Positions 35,701 through 43,231 of a DNA stretch of 64,000 nucleotides are shown piece after piece. This DNA comes from Candidatus Limnocylindrales bacterium (lineage in GTDB: Bacteria > Desulfobacterota > Binatia > UBA1149 > CAITLU01). How positions within the stretch are numbered: the stretch's first letter is position 1; every line of letters begins with the position of its first letter. The notes under the pieces were generated by a model, which was not told the origin of the DNA, searched no databases, and worked only from the letters and a program-made list of their open reading frames with translations. A program made the translations under genes and the position numbers. Where the stretch lies: assembly GCA_035571835.1 (NCBI GenBank), contig DATNBU010000011.1, forward strand, positions 248,001 to 312,000. Direction: 5' to 3'.

Positions 35701-36681
35701 GGCGAAGCCTGCACGACCGGCGACCAGTGCCTGTTCGGAGTCTGCCGCGGTGACGCGCAAAGCGACGGTGCGCCGTGCAACGACGGCACGGTCTGCACAG
35801 GCTCCGATCAGTGTATCGGCGGCACCTGCACGGGCAGCCCGGCCAACGACGGCGCCGCCTGCTCGCAGGATTGTACGACCGGCACGTGCGATGCCGGAGC
35901 CTGCGAAGGAGGAGCAAGCACCGACGGTACGTTGTGCAGCGACGGAGCAGTCTGCACGAGGAACGACGCATGCATGAACGGCGTCTGCACTGGTGAGCCG
36001 GGCTGTGTCGACCCGTACCTTTGCTACAAGACGAAGGTCACACAGTACTCGAACCTGCCGTCGGTCTCATTGGTGGATCAGTTCGAGTCCACGCAGGCGA
36101 CCGTGAGCAAGCCGAAAGACCTGTGCCTGCCGGCAGACGCCGACAGCGATGGCGTCGTTGATCCCGTAACGCATCAGCAGTCCTATCCGATCAAGCAGGC
36201 GCTCGATCATACACCCCAGCTCGACATCACCGTGACGGACACGTTCGGAACGCTCGAGCTCGATACCGTCAGGCCGGCACGGCTTTTCGTTCCGACGAAC
36301 AAGCAGCTCGGGAGTGCGCCGAGCGGGCCGCCGGAGATCGGTACGGCCGATCACTTCAAGTGCTACAGCGTCAAGATCACGAAAGACACCATGAAATTTC
36401 CCAAAGGAACGCAGGTCACCGTCACAGACCAGTTCCAGACGACCATGCGCGTCTATGACGTGAAGAAGCCCAGGCTGCTGTGCAATCCGGTGGACAAGAA
36501 CGGGGAAGGTATCCAGCATTCGCTGGATCGTCTCGTCTGTTATCAGGTCAAGCCGGCCGCAGACGAGCCGAAGCATGTGCCGCTCGTCGGTCAGATATTC
36601 CTCGAGAACCAGTTCGGGGTCGGTCGCGTCGACACCGTCAAGGAGGACGTGCTCTGCGTGCCCGCGACGCAGATGCCTTGA
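32710..36681 (+). CDS. giant secreted LamG and cysteine-repeat surface protein
   Basis: A 1323-residue exported protein. A long basic N-region and hydrophobic core (about 41-61) give a signal peptide. Two LamG/concanavalin-like domains follow (about 65-265 and 311-515). Then comes a DUF4215 pair (CGNGIVESGEDCEDGN, and CGNGVTTSGEQCDDAN, about 520-575) and five disintegrin-like repeats of about 29 residues (CDxAExCxGxxxxCPADG, about 610-765). Twelve repeats of about 28 residues follow, of form DGTxCxDGNxCTxxDQCxxGxC (about 763-1095). The C-terminus has four related strands-and-turns units ending LCLPAD, LFVPTN, LCNPVD and LCVPAT. It would form a long disulfide-stiffened rod displaying carbohydrate-binding heads. 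ATG 32710 is the best start, but the ribosome site is weak. Confidence 0.82.
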   Translation: MLSHNPAGSRLSIRSSRRSSCRSSRTFLSWTHYRGGTTAKTLFVACCVTVAIACMPLAAEAATLVGWWPFEGTNADDVTGNFASTTLFGAAVANGRLSVSASLDTYARSGTYSGPTLTEKTLVTWVYLDSLADRGGSALTIEKQTDNVFDAVVYAERESFKWMSGSNVFARTEDPPQQGTAEGSSSSTVIKMAIVYKADNSITIYRNDVLYSAYTKGALQTYPGGSDTNVMFGRRHGTADPGNRALTGRIEEARVYDGALTASEIAALTPIDCDDGDPCTLDDYDSLASSCTHDAPSCTCSSGTCAPVPPNMVSWYPMEGSVADRLGTNNPSASANVSFVAGKVGQAVSPDAGGYIDVADSPSLQLQQISIAAWVRPDGPGPNLDGSIIVVKNSNANDVSVGMGWNPQTNGLGFVVGTTGAGADNVFPPGSFYHVVGTYDGANVRFYRNGELQASTPLVTTISYNSSVPWVIGANNPEARGIGFPRTFNGVIDEVEIFDRALSGCEVAAMYAADSRGTCTCGNGIVESGEDCEDGNTNDGDGCDNNCTFTGCGNGVTTSGEQCDDANTSNGDCCSGACQFETLGAACADEGNACTIDACNATGTCVHTAGNTGAVCRPVNGSCDVAESCNGSATCPADGFADASVVCRTASGGCDLEDHCSGSSAVCADAKSTAPCRNAVGDCDAAESCDGVGNDCPADQLQPTTQVCRASVGACDAPDYCTGTDLDCPADAKSNSVCRPPAGMCDLAETCDGVSDTCPADGFVSNGTSCNDGNLCTSGDQCSGGSCAGSSVPDGTSCTDDNTCTTADQCSSGVCGGASRPNGAPCDDGNTCTTFDFCLVGFCVSNSPLDGPSCNDGNSCTTGDHCVNGSCDAAALRPDGTSCVSANDCVSGGQCAAGICDSTPRPNGTPCNDHNFCTSPDQCLGGSCNGAPVGNGTGCDDTNSCTNGDQCTYGFCNGVTQADDTVCDDGNSCTANDICAAGLCFGTGVENGRICSDGEACTTGDQCLFGVCRGDAQSDGAPCNDGTVCTGSDQCIGGTCTGSPANDGAACSQDCTTGTCDAGACEGGASTDGTLCSDGAVCTRNDACMNGVCTGEPGCVDPYLCYKTKVTQYSNLPSVSLVDQFESTQATVSKPKDLCLPADADSDGVVDPVTHQQSYPIKQALDHTPQLDITVTDTFGTLELDTVRPARLFVPTNKQLGSAPSGPPEIGTADHFKCYSVKITKDTMKFPKGTQVTVTDQFQTTMRVYDVKKPRLLCNPVDKNGEGIQHSLDRLVCYQVKPAADEPKHVPLVGQIFLENQFGVGRVDTVKEDVLCVPATQMP
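35000..35990 (+). repeat. twelve tandem repeats of about 84 bp
   Basis: In-phase repeats within the giant surface gene encode DG-x-x-C-x-DG-N-x-CT-x-x-DQC-x-x-G-x-C units. Copies are diverged at DNA level, so the array is old rather than freshly amplified. This is protein repeat structure, not a CRISPR array. Confidence 0.85.
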
Positions 36682-36717
36682 GGGCCGTGCAGGTGGCCGG
36701 TTGGACCGGCTTTATCG

Positions 36718-38562
36718 CTATGGTGTCTCGGCGCTGAAGCGCTCGCCGTCGTTGCGATCTGCCGAACTAAACTCGCTCGTAAGGCAAAGACCGTTGCTGG
36801 CGACGAGCTGCACGACGACGCTCGGCGACATCGCAAAATAGCTGGACGGCGATACCGGCGTCGGCATCGAGAAGCTCTCGCCGCCGGCAATCAACTTGAC
36901 AGCCGCCGATCCGTCGCTCTTCAGCTTGATCTGCAGCGACCGCAGGCCGCTCGGCGGTGCGTCGCCGCCGCGGAAGATCCAGCCCCTCGGGTCGCGCGAG
37001 ATCCAGCGCAGCGCAGAGCCGGACACGCTGTGCACCTCGGCCGATGCCGCACCCGACGCGTAGTCCCACACGCAGAAGTCGTACGTCGTGTCGTCGTGGG
37101 GATTGCCGAGGTCGGACTGCACGACGGGACCGGCCGACGACCAGCGCCAGGTGACACGATCCTTTGTGGCGATCGCGGAGTCTCTCACTTGCAGGCTGCT
37201 GGCGTCGCCGACGATGCACTCCTCTGCAGGCCGGGGCTCGAGTAGGTGAACGCACTGGGCGGAATCGTTGCAGACGTCGCGGCTGCACGGATTGGTGTCT
37301 GCGGTACACGCCGAATCGGCGGCGGCAGCTTCGCACGCAGCCGAGCAGCAGTCGCCGTTCCAGAAGTTGGAGTCATCGCAATCTTCCGCCGGGTCGACGG
37401 TGCCGTTGCCGCACGGGCCCAGCCAGATCACCGGTTGCGAAAGGAGCACAGGTGTATCGTCCGGGTCATCGGGCCCGATCTCGTCCAGATACGCGCCGAC
37501 GGTATGCCCCGCGTTGTTGATGTCGTCGGCGATGCTGGCGAATCCGTCCTCGTGAACGACGAGCGTGCCGGCGCTCCACGTGAACGCGCGTTCGACCGGC
37601 GTTCCCGCCTCCAGCCGACGAATCAATCCCGCGACCTCGCCGTTGTCGTTGACCGCGCCTACGAAGCTTTCGGTGGATGAGACCGATGCCGCGAGATCCG
37701 TCATCACGCCGGCGCTCCACACGAACGCGTGCATGACGCCGCCTGCGATCTCGGCCCTCCCGATCACGGTGTTCGACTCGTTCACGCCGCGGGCTTCACT
37801 GCTGTTTCCGCCGAGCGTGCCGAGGTCCTGCATCGTTCCGCCGGAGTAGAGGAACGCACGGGTGACTGCGTCACCTGCGATCTTGCTGGTGCCCACGATG
37901 GCGCCCGCTTCGTTCAAGGCTCTGGCCTCGGAGAACGAGCCTCCGAGCGTGCCGAGATCCGTCATCGTCCCGGCGCTCCAGGAGAAAGCATGGGTCTGAG
38001 TATCACCAGCAAGGTCCGCGCTGCCGACGACCTCGCCGGATTCGCTCACGTCGTATGCGACGCTGCCCGTGCCTCCGAGCGTTCCGAGATCGATCATCGT
38101 GCCGCCACGATAGAGGAAGGCGTGCTCGACGGTGTCGCCGGCCAGCCATGACGAGCCGACGACGTCGCCCGCGCTGTTGACGGCGTACGGGAAGCTCCTG
38201 CTTCCGCCGAGCGTGCCGAGGTCGGTCATGACACCGTGCTGGTAAAGAAATGCGTGGTACGCGTTGTTGCCCGGGAGGTCGGAAAAGCCCGCCACCAGAC
38301 CGTTTTCGCTTACTGCAATCGCCGAGCTTTCGTTCCCGCCCAGGGTTCCGAGATCGATCGCGTTACGGTCGCCATCGGCCAGGAACGCGTGGCGGTAAGA
38401 ACCAAGGAGGTCGCCGACGATCTGGTTCGCATCGTTGATCGCGTAGGCCCAGCCTCCCGCGTACTCGCCGGTCGACAGGCGGTACGTGGTGGCGCCCGAA
38501 GGCAACGGCGCTGCGATGGCCGCGACAAGGCTGGCGGCGGCGAAAGCCTGGACGAGTTTCAT
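36718..38562 (-). CDS. secreted HAF-repeat protein with C-terminal cysteine module
   Basis: A 614-residue exported protein. AGAGGA lies five bases before the ATG at 38562 and a signal peptide covers about 1-24. At least five HAF-type repeats of about 45 residues follow, each with HAFLY/W....MTDLGTLGG and a V.GxS/A tail (about 45-330), forming a beta-propeller-like fold. After that comes the DUF4215-like module CGNGTVDPAEDCDDSN, WNGDCCSAAC and CTADTNPCSRDVC (about 410-470), then a beta-rich C-terminal domain. It converges on the giant LamG gene and shares its cysteine module, so both probably act at the cell surface. Confidence 0.82.
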   Translation of the reverse strand: MKLVQAFAAASLVAAIAAPLPSGATTYRLSTGEYAGGWAYAINDANQIVGDLLGSYRHAFLADGDRNAIDLGTLGGNESSAIAVSENGLVAGFSDLPGNNAYHAFLYQHGVMTDLGTLGGSRSFPYAVNSAGDVVGSSWLAGDTVEHAFLYRGGTMIDLGTLGGTGSVAYDVSESGEVVGSADLAGDTQTHAFSWSAGTMTDLGTLGGSFSEARALNEAGAIVGTSKIAGDAVTRAFLYSGGTMQDLGTLGGNSSEARGVNESNTVIGRAEIAGGVMHAFVWSAGVMTDLAASVSSTESFVGAVNDNGEVAGLIRRLEAGTPVERAFTWSAGTLVVHEDGFASIADDINNAGHTVGAYLDEIGPDDPDDTPVLLSQPVIWLGPCGNGTVDPAEDCDDSNFWNGDCCSAACEAAAADSACTADTNPCSRDVCNDSAQCVHLLEPRPAEECIVGDASSLQVRDSAIATKDRVTWRWSSAGPVVQSDLGNPHDDTTYDFCVWDYASGAASAEVHSVSGSALRWISRDPRGWIFRGGDAPPSGLRSLQIKLKSDGSAAVKLIAGGESFSMPTPVSPSSYFAMSPSVVVQLVASNGLCLTSEFSSADRNDGERFSAETP

Positions 38563-39164
38563 GGTTTTCCTCTTTTTTGGGTCGCGACTGTCTGGCAACC
38601 GCGGCGCACGATACCGGGGGGTCGACGCATCAAGCAATGGGCTAAAAAGGTCGCTTCTTCGCGAAAGCGTCTGCCGTTCGACCCGGCGCGCGTCCCAACC
38701 GAATTCTCACGGGAAACCTACGCCGGCCTGACATGGAAAACCTAGTGTCGGCTCGTGGACGTGTCCTGTCGTCGGCGAATTGCCGCGCGCGGGATCCGAA
38801 TCACTGCCGGAGCGACCAGCTTCACCAATCTCCTGACCGGCAATCTCACGTCGACGATCTCTGTTGATTGTCCTCGGCCGCGTGGGAGCATTCGCCGCCC
38901 TTTGTCGCCTGTAGCGGCACATGCCGCACCACGCGCGGCCGGTCCATGGAAGGGGCATCTCGCTGGCACGCGTGTGTACTTTCCTGCTGCCGCCGAAGAC
39001 GCAGGAGCGTGCCTGTCGGACAAAGGTCGCAAGCATCGACGTCGAACACCGCTGTGATCGCGTAAAAAATCGCTCAAACTCACACGCCATCGCGTCGGAA
39101 AATGCACGATCGCGGATGACGTCATGAAAGCGGCGTGCCAATTCTTCGCGTAAGGAGGCACGTC
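38563..39164. other. 602-base gap, no gene recognised
   Basis: Lies between the divergent HAF-repeat and DUF6496 genes, so it must hold both promoters. Open frames of 60-140 codons exist on both strands but none has a ribosome site with family-like sequence. The last 100 bases before the DUF6496 start are A-rich (GTAAAAAATCGCTC...), which fits a promoter. Confidence 0.5.
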
Positions 39165-39695
39165 ATGCCAGAAAAACGCACCATCGAGAGAGCACGCAAA
39201 GACAAACGCGAAGGCAAGGCGCCGTCGACCCAGGCTGGCGAGTTCGTCCGCGAGGAAATGGATCACATCCGCAGCGGCAAGCACGGAGCGCGATCGACCA
39301 AGCAGGCGATCGCGATCGGGCTGTCCAAAGCGCGCAAGGCCGGCGTTGAGCTCCCAGAGCCGAAAGCCGCGAGGAGCAAGACCACCAAGGCCAGCACTCA
39401 AAAGAGTGCGAAATCGTCGCAGCGGCGGGCAAGCACGCGTCAGACGTCGAAGAGCGCTTCGCAAAAGCGCAGCATGGGCAAGACCACGAGCTCGCGCCGC
39501 TCGAAAGCGACGAGCGAGGCACTCGAGCGCGAGCCGCGTCGCGCGGCTTCGGCTGCGGCGCTCGGCCGCCAGGCGAAGCAGGCGGCGCGCAAGCGCACCA
39601 AGACCGAGCGCAGCCAGAGCGCGCAGAAGGCCGCGCGGACCAGGGCGCGCAATCGCAGCGGCGGCGGCTCGAAGTCGGGCTCGTCGAAGAAATAG
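39165..39695 (+). CDS. DUF6496-type basic protein with histone H1-like tail
   Basis: A 176-residue protein with a strong TAAGGAGG site. The first 60 residues carry the conserved segment RSGKHGARSTKQAIAIGLSK, ARKAGVELPEP, seen in DUF6496 proteins. The rest (about 65-176) is an extended tail of Lys, Arg, Ala, Ser and Thr with no hydrophobic core, much like histone H1 or HU-tail domains. It probably binds DNA or RNA without specificity. No membrane segment or signal peptide. A strong terminator follows. Confidence 0.78.
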   Translation: MPEKRTIERARKDKREGKAPSTQAGEFVREEMDHIRSGKHGARSTKQAIAIGLSKARKAGVELPEPKAARSKTTKASTQKSAKSSQRRASTRQTSKSASQKRSMGKTTSSRRSKATSEALEREPRRAASAAALGRQAKQAARKRTKTERSQSAQKAARTRARNRSGGGSKSGSSKK

Positions 39696-39817
39696 ATCGC
39701 TGGCTGATCACGTAGAAGCGGCGGCGGCACTGGAACACTGGTGCCGCCCCCGCCAGTCGCGCCCGGTAACGACATCGGCGGGCTCCGAATGCCGGAGCCG
39801 TCGCGTACGTGACGAAG

Positions 39818-39853
39818 AAAAGCCGCCGCAACTTTCGTTGCGGCGGCTTTTTT
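39818..39853. terminator. strong hairpin terminator
   Basis: GCCGCCGCAAC, loop TTTC, then GTTGCGGCGGC: an 11-bp perfect stem flanked by A-run on the left and six Ts on the right. It would stop transcription from the DUF6496 gene and, read the other way, from the lipase-like gene. Confidence 0.88.
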
Positions 39854-39861
39854 CTGTGGCT

Positions 39862-39891
39862 GCTCCCGCACCGTTTGCGCGGTGCGGGAGC
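39862..39891. terminator. second hairpin before the lipase-like gene end
   Basis: GCTCCCGCACCG, six-base loop, CGGTGCGGGAGC: a 12-bp perfect stem 18 bases beyond the lipase-like stop codon. It lacks its own T-run but is followed on the minus strand by the terminator at 39818. Confidence 0.65.
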
Positions 39892-39909
39892 GGCCGGTTG
39901 CAGGACGTC

Positions 39910-42549
39910 TTACGGATTGATCACGCAGGCCGCTCCACCGCAGGAGTCGACGATGGCGCCACCCGTCTTCAGGAAGTCCGACTTCATCTGGCGATTCTCC
40001 GGAGTCTTGCGCGGGCACGAGTGCGGATCACCGCTCGAGCTCGACTGCGCGCACAGCGCCAGGTCGTTCCATTCGGGGTCGGTATTGATGATCGGGCCCG
40101 GCGGGACGTTCGCATGCGGCGGCTGCGGATTGCCCGCATCCCAGACGACCATGGCCGAGCCGTCGAACGGATCGGAGGGGATCGCGGGAATGCCGTAGTA
40201 CGGCGTCACCTCGTCGACGACCTTGCCTGGATCGAGAACCGGCGTGTGGATGTACATGCCGTTCGAGCGGGCAGCCACTTCGACAGTGACCGGTGCAACC
40301 TGGTGATCGCCGAATGCAACGCTGTAGAGCGCCTTCTTCGCCGGCGTGTTCTCGTACGGATCCGACAGCACATGGTTGATGTGCCCGTTCGGATCGGTGC
40401 GATCCCAGATCAGCTGCGCGAGCGACAGGATCAGCATGCGGTCGGTCGACGTCGTGTACGATGCCGAGAACAGCACGTAGAACGGGTCCTCGAAGTCGAC
40501 GCTTCGATTGAGCAGCGTGCTGTAGTTGATGCCCGGCACGCCTAGCGAGAATCGCGTGATGTCCTGCTCGAACGCCGCCAGCACGCCTCCGAGGATGCCG
40601 CCCTGGCTGTTGCCGTCGTAGAAGATCTCGCTGGTGTCGATCACGGGCTGATTGCTCAGGTCCCGGAACGCCGGATCGCTGGAGAAGCCGTTCGCATGCT
40701 TCACGAGCCGCGCAAGGAACATCTGGTTCAGGATGCCCTGGTGCTGGACGTCGATGAACGTCGGGAAATAGCTGAAGTCGTTGACGACCGCAGCGGCGAA
40801 GACGTAGTCGTCCTCGGAGAACCCTGTCCAGAACGTCGCGCAGAACGCGAAGTTGTGCTCGGTCGCCATGTCGCGGACGTTGCCGGCTTCGACTTCGTCG
40901 TAGTGGCCGAGCAGTCCGTGCCCGTACAGCGAGATGCGCGCAGGTGTTCCTGCGGTAGCAGACGTCGGGATCAGGCACTCGTAGTGCGCCGTGTAGAAAT
41001 CGCCGCTGTTGAACGGAACGTGATTCGCATCGGTGCGCATCGTCGCTCCCGCGTACGTCCCGGCCGTTCCGTCGTTATTCAGGTACACAGGCACCTGGTA
41101 GGTTCCCGTGATCTTCTTGGCGATGCCCGTGAACGGGTCGGCCGTCACGTTGTCGACCGTGAAGCTTGGCGCACTCGACCCGAGGATCGTGAACGCATCG
41201 TCACGCATCTCGAGCAGGCGTCCGGCCACGCTGTCGGTGCTCTGCGTGGTGAAGTCCCACGCCAGGAACAGGCTGCTGCGCGTAACGCCGCAGGCGGTAA
41301 GCTCGTCAAGGATGGCCTCCGTCTGGGGACGGCGGGCTTCGAGCGGAAGGTTCGTCGTCTGCGTGCCGTCGCGAAGCGCCGCAAACGTGGTGCTCGCCGG
41401 AAGCGTCGCGCCGGCGCCGTTCTTCATGTCGCGAAGCGCGACGATGTAGCGGTGATTTTCCTTGAGGTCCTTCGCGACGCGGATGATCAGTGCCTCGTCG
41501 GCCGTCGACGCTCCGCGCGCGTCACGCTCGACCCACAGCAGCTGCTGCGCGCAGGTGTCCGCGTCGAGGAGCAGAACCGGCGAAGTCGGGCTCAGCGACT
41601 GGGCGAGATCGGTCAGCGGCGGCGCGCCGGTCATGGTCAGGTCGATGTCCGCGTTGCTGAACAGCAGCATCGGACCGACGCTCCAGCCGTCGGTTTCGTT
41701 CCAGCGGGCGGGATTCACGAACGCGCCGCCGGCATTTTTCGGAAGCGCCTTGCTGGCGATGTTGAGACGCCGTCCCGTGGTCGTGACGGGCTGCGTATCG
41801 TCGTCCGACGAGATCGTGAAGTAGTCGCTGGGGAACGGGAAGATGCAGCGCTTGCTGTCGGTCGAGTCACACGGTGACGCAAGTGTCGGCGAGAGCTGAC
41901 GCGTTACGATACCGAGGTAGGCCGACGAGGTTGCGCCGAGCAGCGACGTGAAATTGCAGTCGGTCTTGCCGTCGAGCTTGGCGATTTCCTTCGTGAGGAG
42001 ATCGAAGACAGCTCCCGAGCTGAAATCGAAGCTGCAACCGGTCGGGACGCATTTGCCGAGGTTCTTGAGCGCGCCGCTGTAGTACTTCCCGGCTTCCTTG
42101 GCAGCCGTCAGGATGCATTTCTTGCCGTCGTCATCGGCCGCGCCGTATCCGCCGAACGTCTGGTCGGTCACGAACTGCGCGCGATCTCCGGTGAGATCCT
42201 TGAAATACTTGGCGAGCTCGAGCGTGGGATTGGAAGCACCCGAAGCGTAGCCGCCGTAGCCCGCATCGACGATCGTCGTGTTGGTGCACTTGCTCTGGAT
42301 TCCGCCCTGAACGTCTGCGAGCGCGTCCGCGATCGCGGAATCGCCCGGCGCACAGTCGGAGCCGGTGCCCTTGTAGCACTTGGCATGGGCACCGAGGGTT
42401 TTCTTGATGCCTTTGGAAAGGGACTTTGCGATCGCTTGCGCGCACTGGTCGGCGGGCGTTCCGCCGGCGTTCGCCGACGGTGCCGCGACCAGTCCGGTCG
42501 TCGCCACGAGCGCAGAAAAAATCAGAGCTTTCGCTCGAAGATGAACCAT
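39910..42549 (-). CDS. large secreted lipase-like protein
   Basis: An 879-residue exported protein with GGGAGGAG before the ATG at 42549 and a signal peptide (about 1-28, ending SANA). Residues about 30-215 form a cysteine-containing helical domain with two similar halves (KCYKGTGSDC... and KKCILTAAKEAGKYY...GKC). From about 235 a large alpha/beta hydrolase-like region begins (CIFPFPSDYF), with the nucleophile motif YDGNSQGG (Ser about 647). The C-terminus ends DSCGGAACVINP with paired cysteines. It may be an extracellular lipase or esterase. Its start region shares a divergent promoter with the small exported protein at 42863. Confidence 0.75.
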   Translation of the reverse strand: MVHLRAKALIFSALVATTGLVAAPSANAGGTPADQCAQAIAKSLSKGIKKTLGAHAKCYKGTGSDCAPGDSAIADALADVQGGIQSKCTNTTIVDAGYGGYASGASNPTLELAKYFKDLTGDRAQFVTDQTFGGYGAADDDGKKCILTAAKEAGKYYSGALKNLGKCVPTGCSFDFSSGAVFDLLTKEIAKLDGKTDCNFTSLLGATSSAYLGIVTRQLSPTLASPCDSTDSKRCIFPFPSDYFTISSDDDTQPVTTTGRRLNIASKALPKNAGGAFVNPARWNETDGWSVGPMLLFSNADIDLTMTGAPPLTDLAQSLSPTSPVLLLDADTCAQQLLWVERDARGASTADEALIIRVAKDLKENHRYIVALRDMKNGAGATLPASTTFAALRDGTQTTNLPLEARRPQTEAILDELTACGVTRSSLFLAWDFTTQSTDSVAGRLLEMRDDAFTILGSSAPSFTVDNVTADPFTGIAKKITGTYQVPVYLNNDGTAGTYAGATMRTDANHVPFNSGDFYTAHYECLIPTSATAGTPARISLYGHGLLGHYDEVEAGNVRDMATEHNFAFCATFWTGFSEDDYVFAAAVVNDFSYFPTFIDVQHQGILNQMFLARLVKHANGFSSDPAFRDLSNQPVIDTSEIFYDGNSQGGILGGVLAAFEQDITRFSLGVPGINYSTLLNRSVDFEDPFYVLFSASYTTSTDRMLILSLAQLIWDRTDPNGHINHVLSDPYENTPAKKALYSVAFGDHQVAPVTVEVAARSNGMYIHTPVLDPGKVVDEVTPYYGIPAIPSDPFDGSAMVVWDAGNPQPPHANVPPGPIINTDPEWNDLALCAQSSSSGDPHSCPRKTPENRQMKSDFLKTGGAIVDSCGGAACVINP

Positions 42550-42862
42550 GGACTCCTCCCGTTTAAGCCGAGTGTGGATGTGGGGAACCGGGGAACTATG
42601 CCCCGGTAACTCTGACGAGGAAAGGCAGAATTGCGTCAGTGCCACTGACGCAACACGTCATGCGCTCATCGGCGCCCGGAACGCCGCCCGAGCGCCACGA
42701 CACCGGGTAAAAAAACCGACGGACTGCCACGCACCTGGGCAGAAGAACCTGTTCAGTCGTCGCCGTCGGCTCAGGATGGAGGCTGATCGATCTGCCCTCA
42801 TCCAATGCCAGCTGGTTGCCAGCTGCTGATCGCGACCTTCGGGTCGACGAAGGAGAGCCGTC
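42550..42862. other. divergent control region, 313 bases
   Basis: Separates the lipase-like gene (minus) from a small exported-protein gene (plus). It contains a perfect long palindrome (42631-42653) and no credible gene. Confidence 0.6.
42631..42653. promoter_or_regulatory. 11-1-11 palindrome, putative operator
   Basis: TTGCGTCAGTG, one base, CACTGACGCAA. The perfect arms and position about 80 bases before the lipase-like start suggest a dimeric repressor or activator site acting on one or both divergent genes. It has no T-run and so is not a terminator. Confidence 0.6.
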
Positions 42863-43147
42863 ATGAAGAGAATCGTTTTCGCTACCGTTTGCAGTCTCGC
42901 CCTTGTTGCCGGTTCGTCGGCGTCCGCTCTCGCTGCCGTCAACTGCGGCATCGTCAAGAAGGACCTCGACCGCGGACGGACGCCCGCCGACATTTCGGAA
43001 CGAATGGGCATCAGTGTCTCCGAGGTCAACAAGTGCAAGGAGCAGGGTGGGAACGGGACCACTGCGGCTACCACCGCCCGGCCCGCGCCCGGCAAACCGG
43101 GAACGAGTCCGTCGGAGGCGACGAATCCGAATCCGCACGCCAAGTAA
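42863..43147 (+). CDS. small exported protein with helix-turn-helix-like motif
   Basis: A 94-residue protein with AAGGAGAG before the ATG. A signal peptide (about 1-25, ending ALA) is followed by a compact segment VNCGIVKKDLDRGRTPADISERMGISVSEVNKCKEQ, shown here in two parts: VNCGIVKKDLDRGRTPAD and ISERMGISVSEVNKCKEQ. The second half reads like a helix-turn-helix, odd in an exported protein, with one cysteine on each side. A Pro/Ala/Thr-rich tail ends it. Function unknown; a strong bidirectional terminator follows. Confidence 0.65.
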   Translation: MKRIVFATVCSLALVAGSSASALAAVNCGIVKKDLDRGRTPADISERMGISVSEVNKCKEQGGNGTTAATTARPAPGKPGTSPSEATNPNPHAK

Positions 43148-43171
43148 GCTCGCGAAAACTCCTCGCCAAAG

Positions 43172-43211
43172 AAAAACGCCGGCCCGACGTATGTCGGGCC
43201 GGCGTTTTTTC
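43172..43211. terminator. bidirectional terminator
   Basis: ACGCCGGCCCGAC, loop GTAT, GTCGGGCCGGCGT: a 13-bp perfect stem with A-run before and T-run after. It ends both the small exported gene and, from the other side, pckG. Confidence 0.9.
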
Positions 43212-43231
43212 ATCTCGGAGCAAGGATGCGT

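Noticed and set aside
33790-35760. 656-residue antisense frame in the giant surface gene
   Set aside because: Follows the sense repeats in antisense; Val/Ala/Arg-rich without motifs.
35000-35990. CRISPR-like array
   Set aside because: The 84-base repeats are diverged, in frame and encode cysteine repeats; no spacers and no cas genes.
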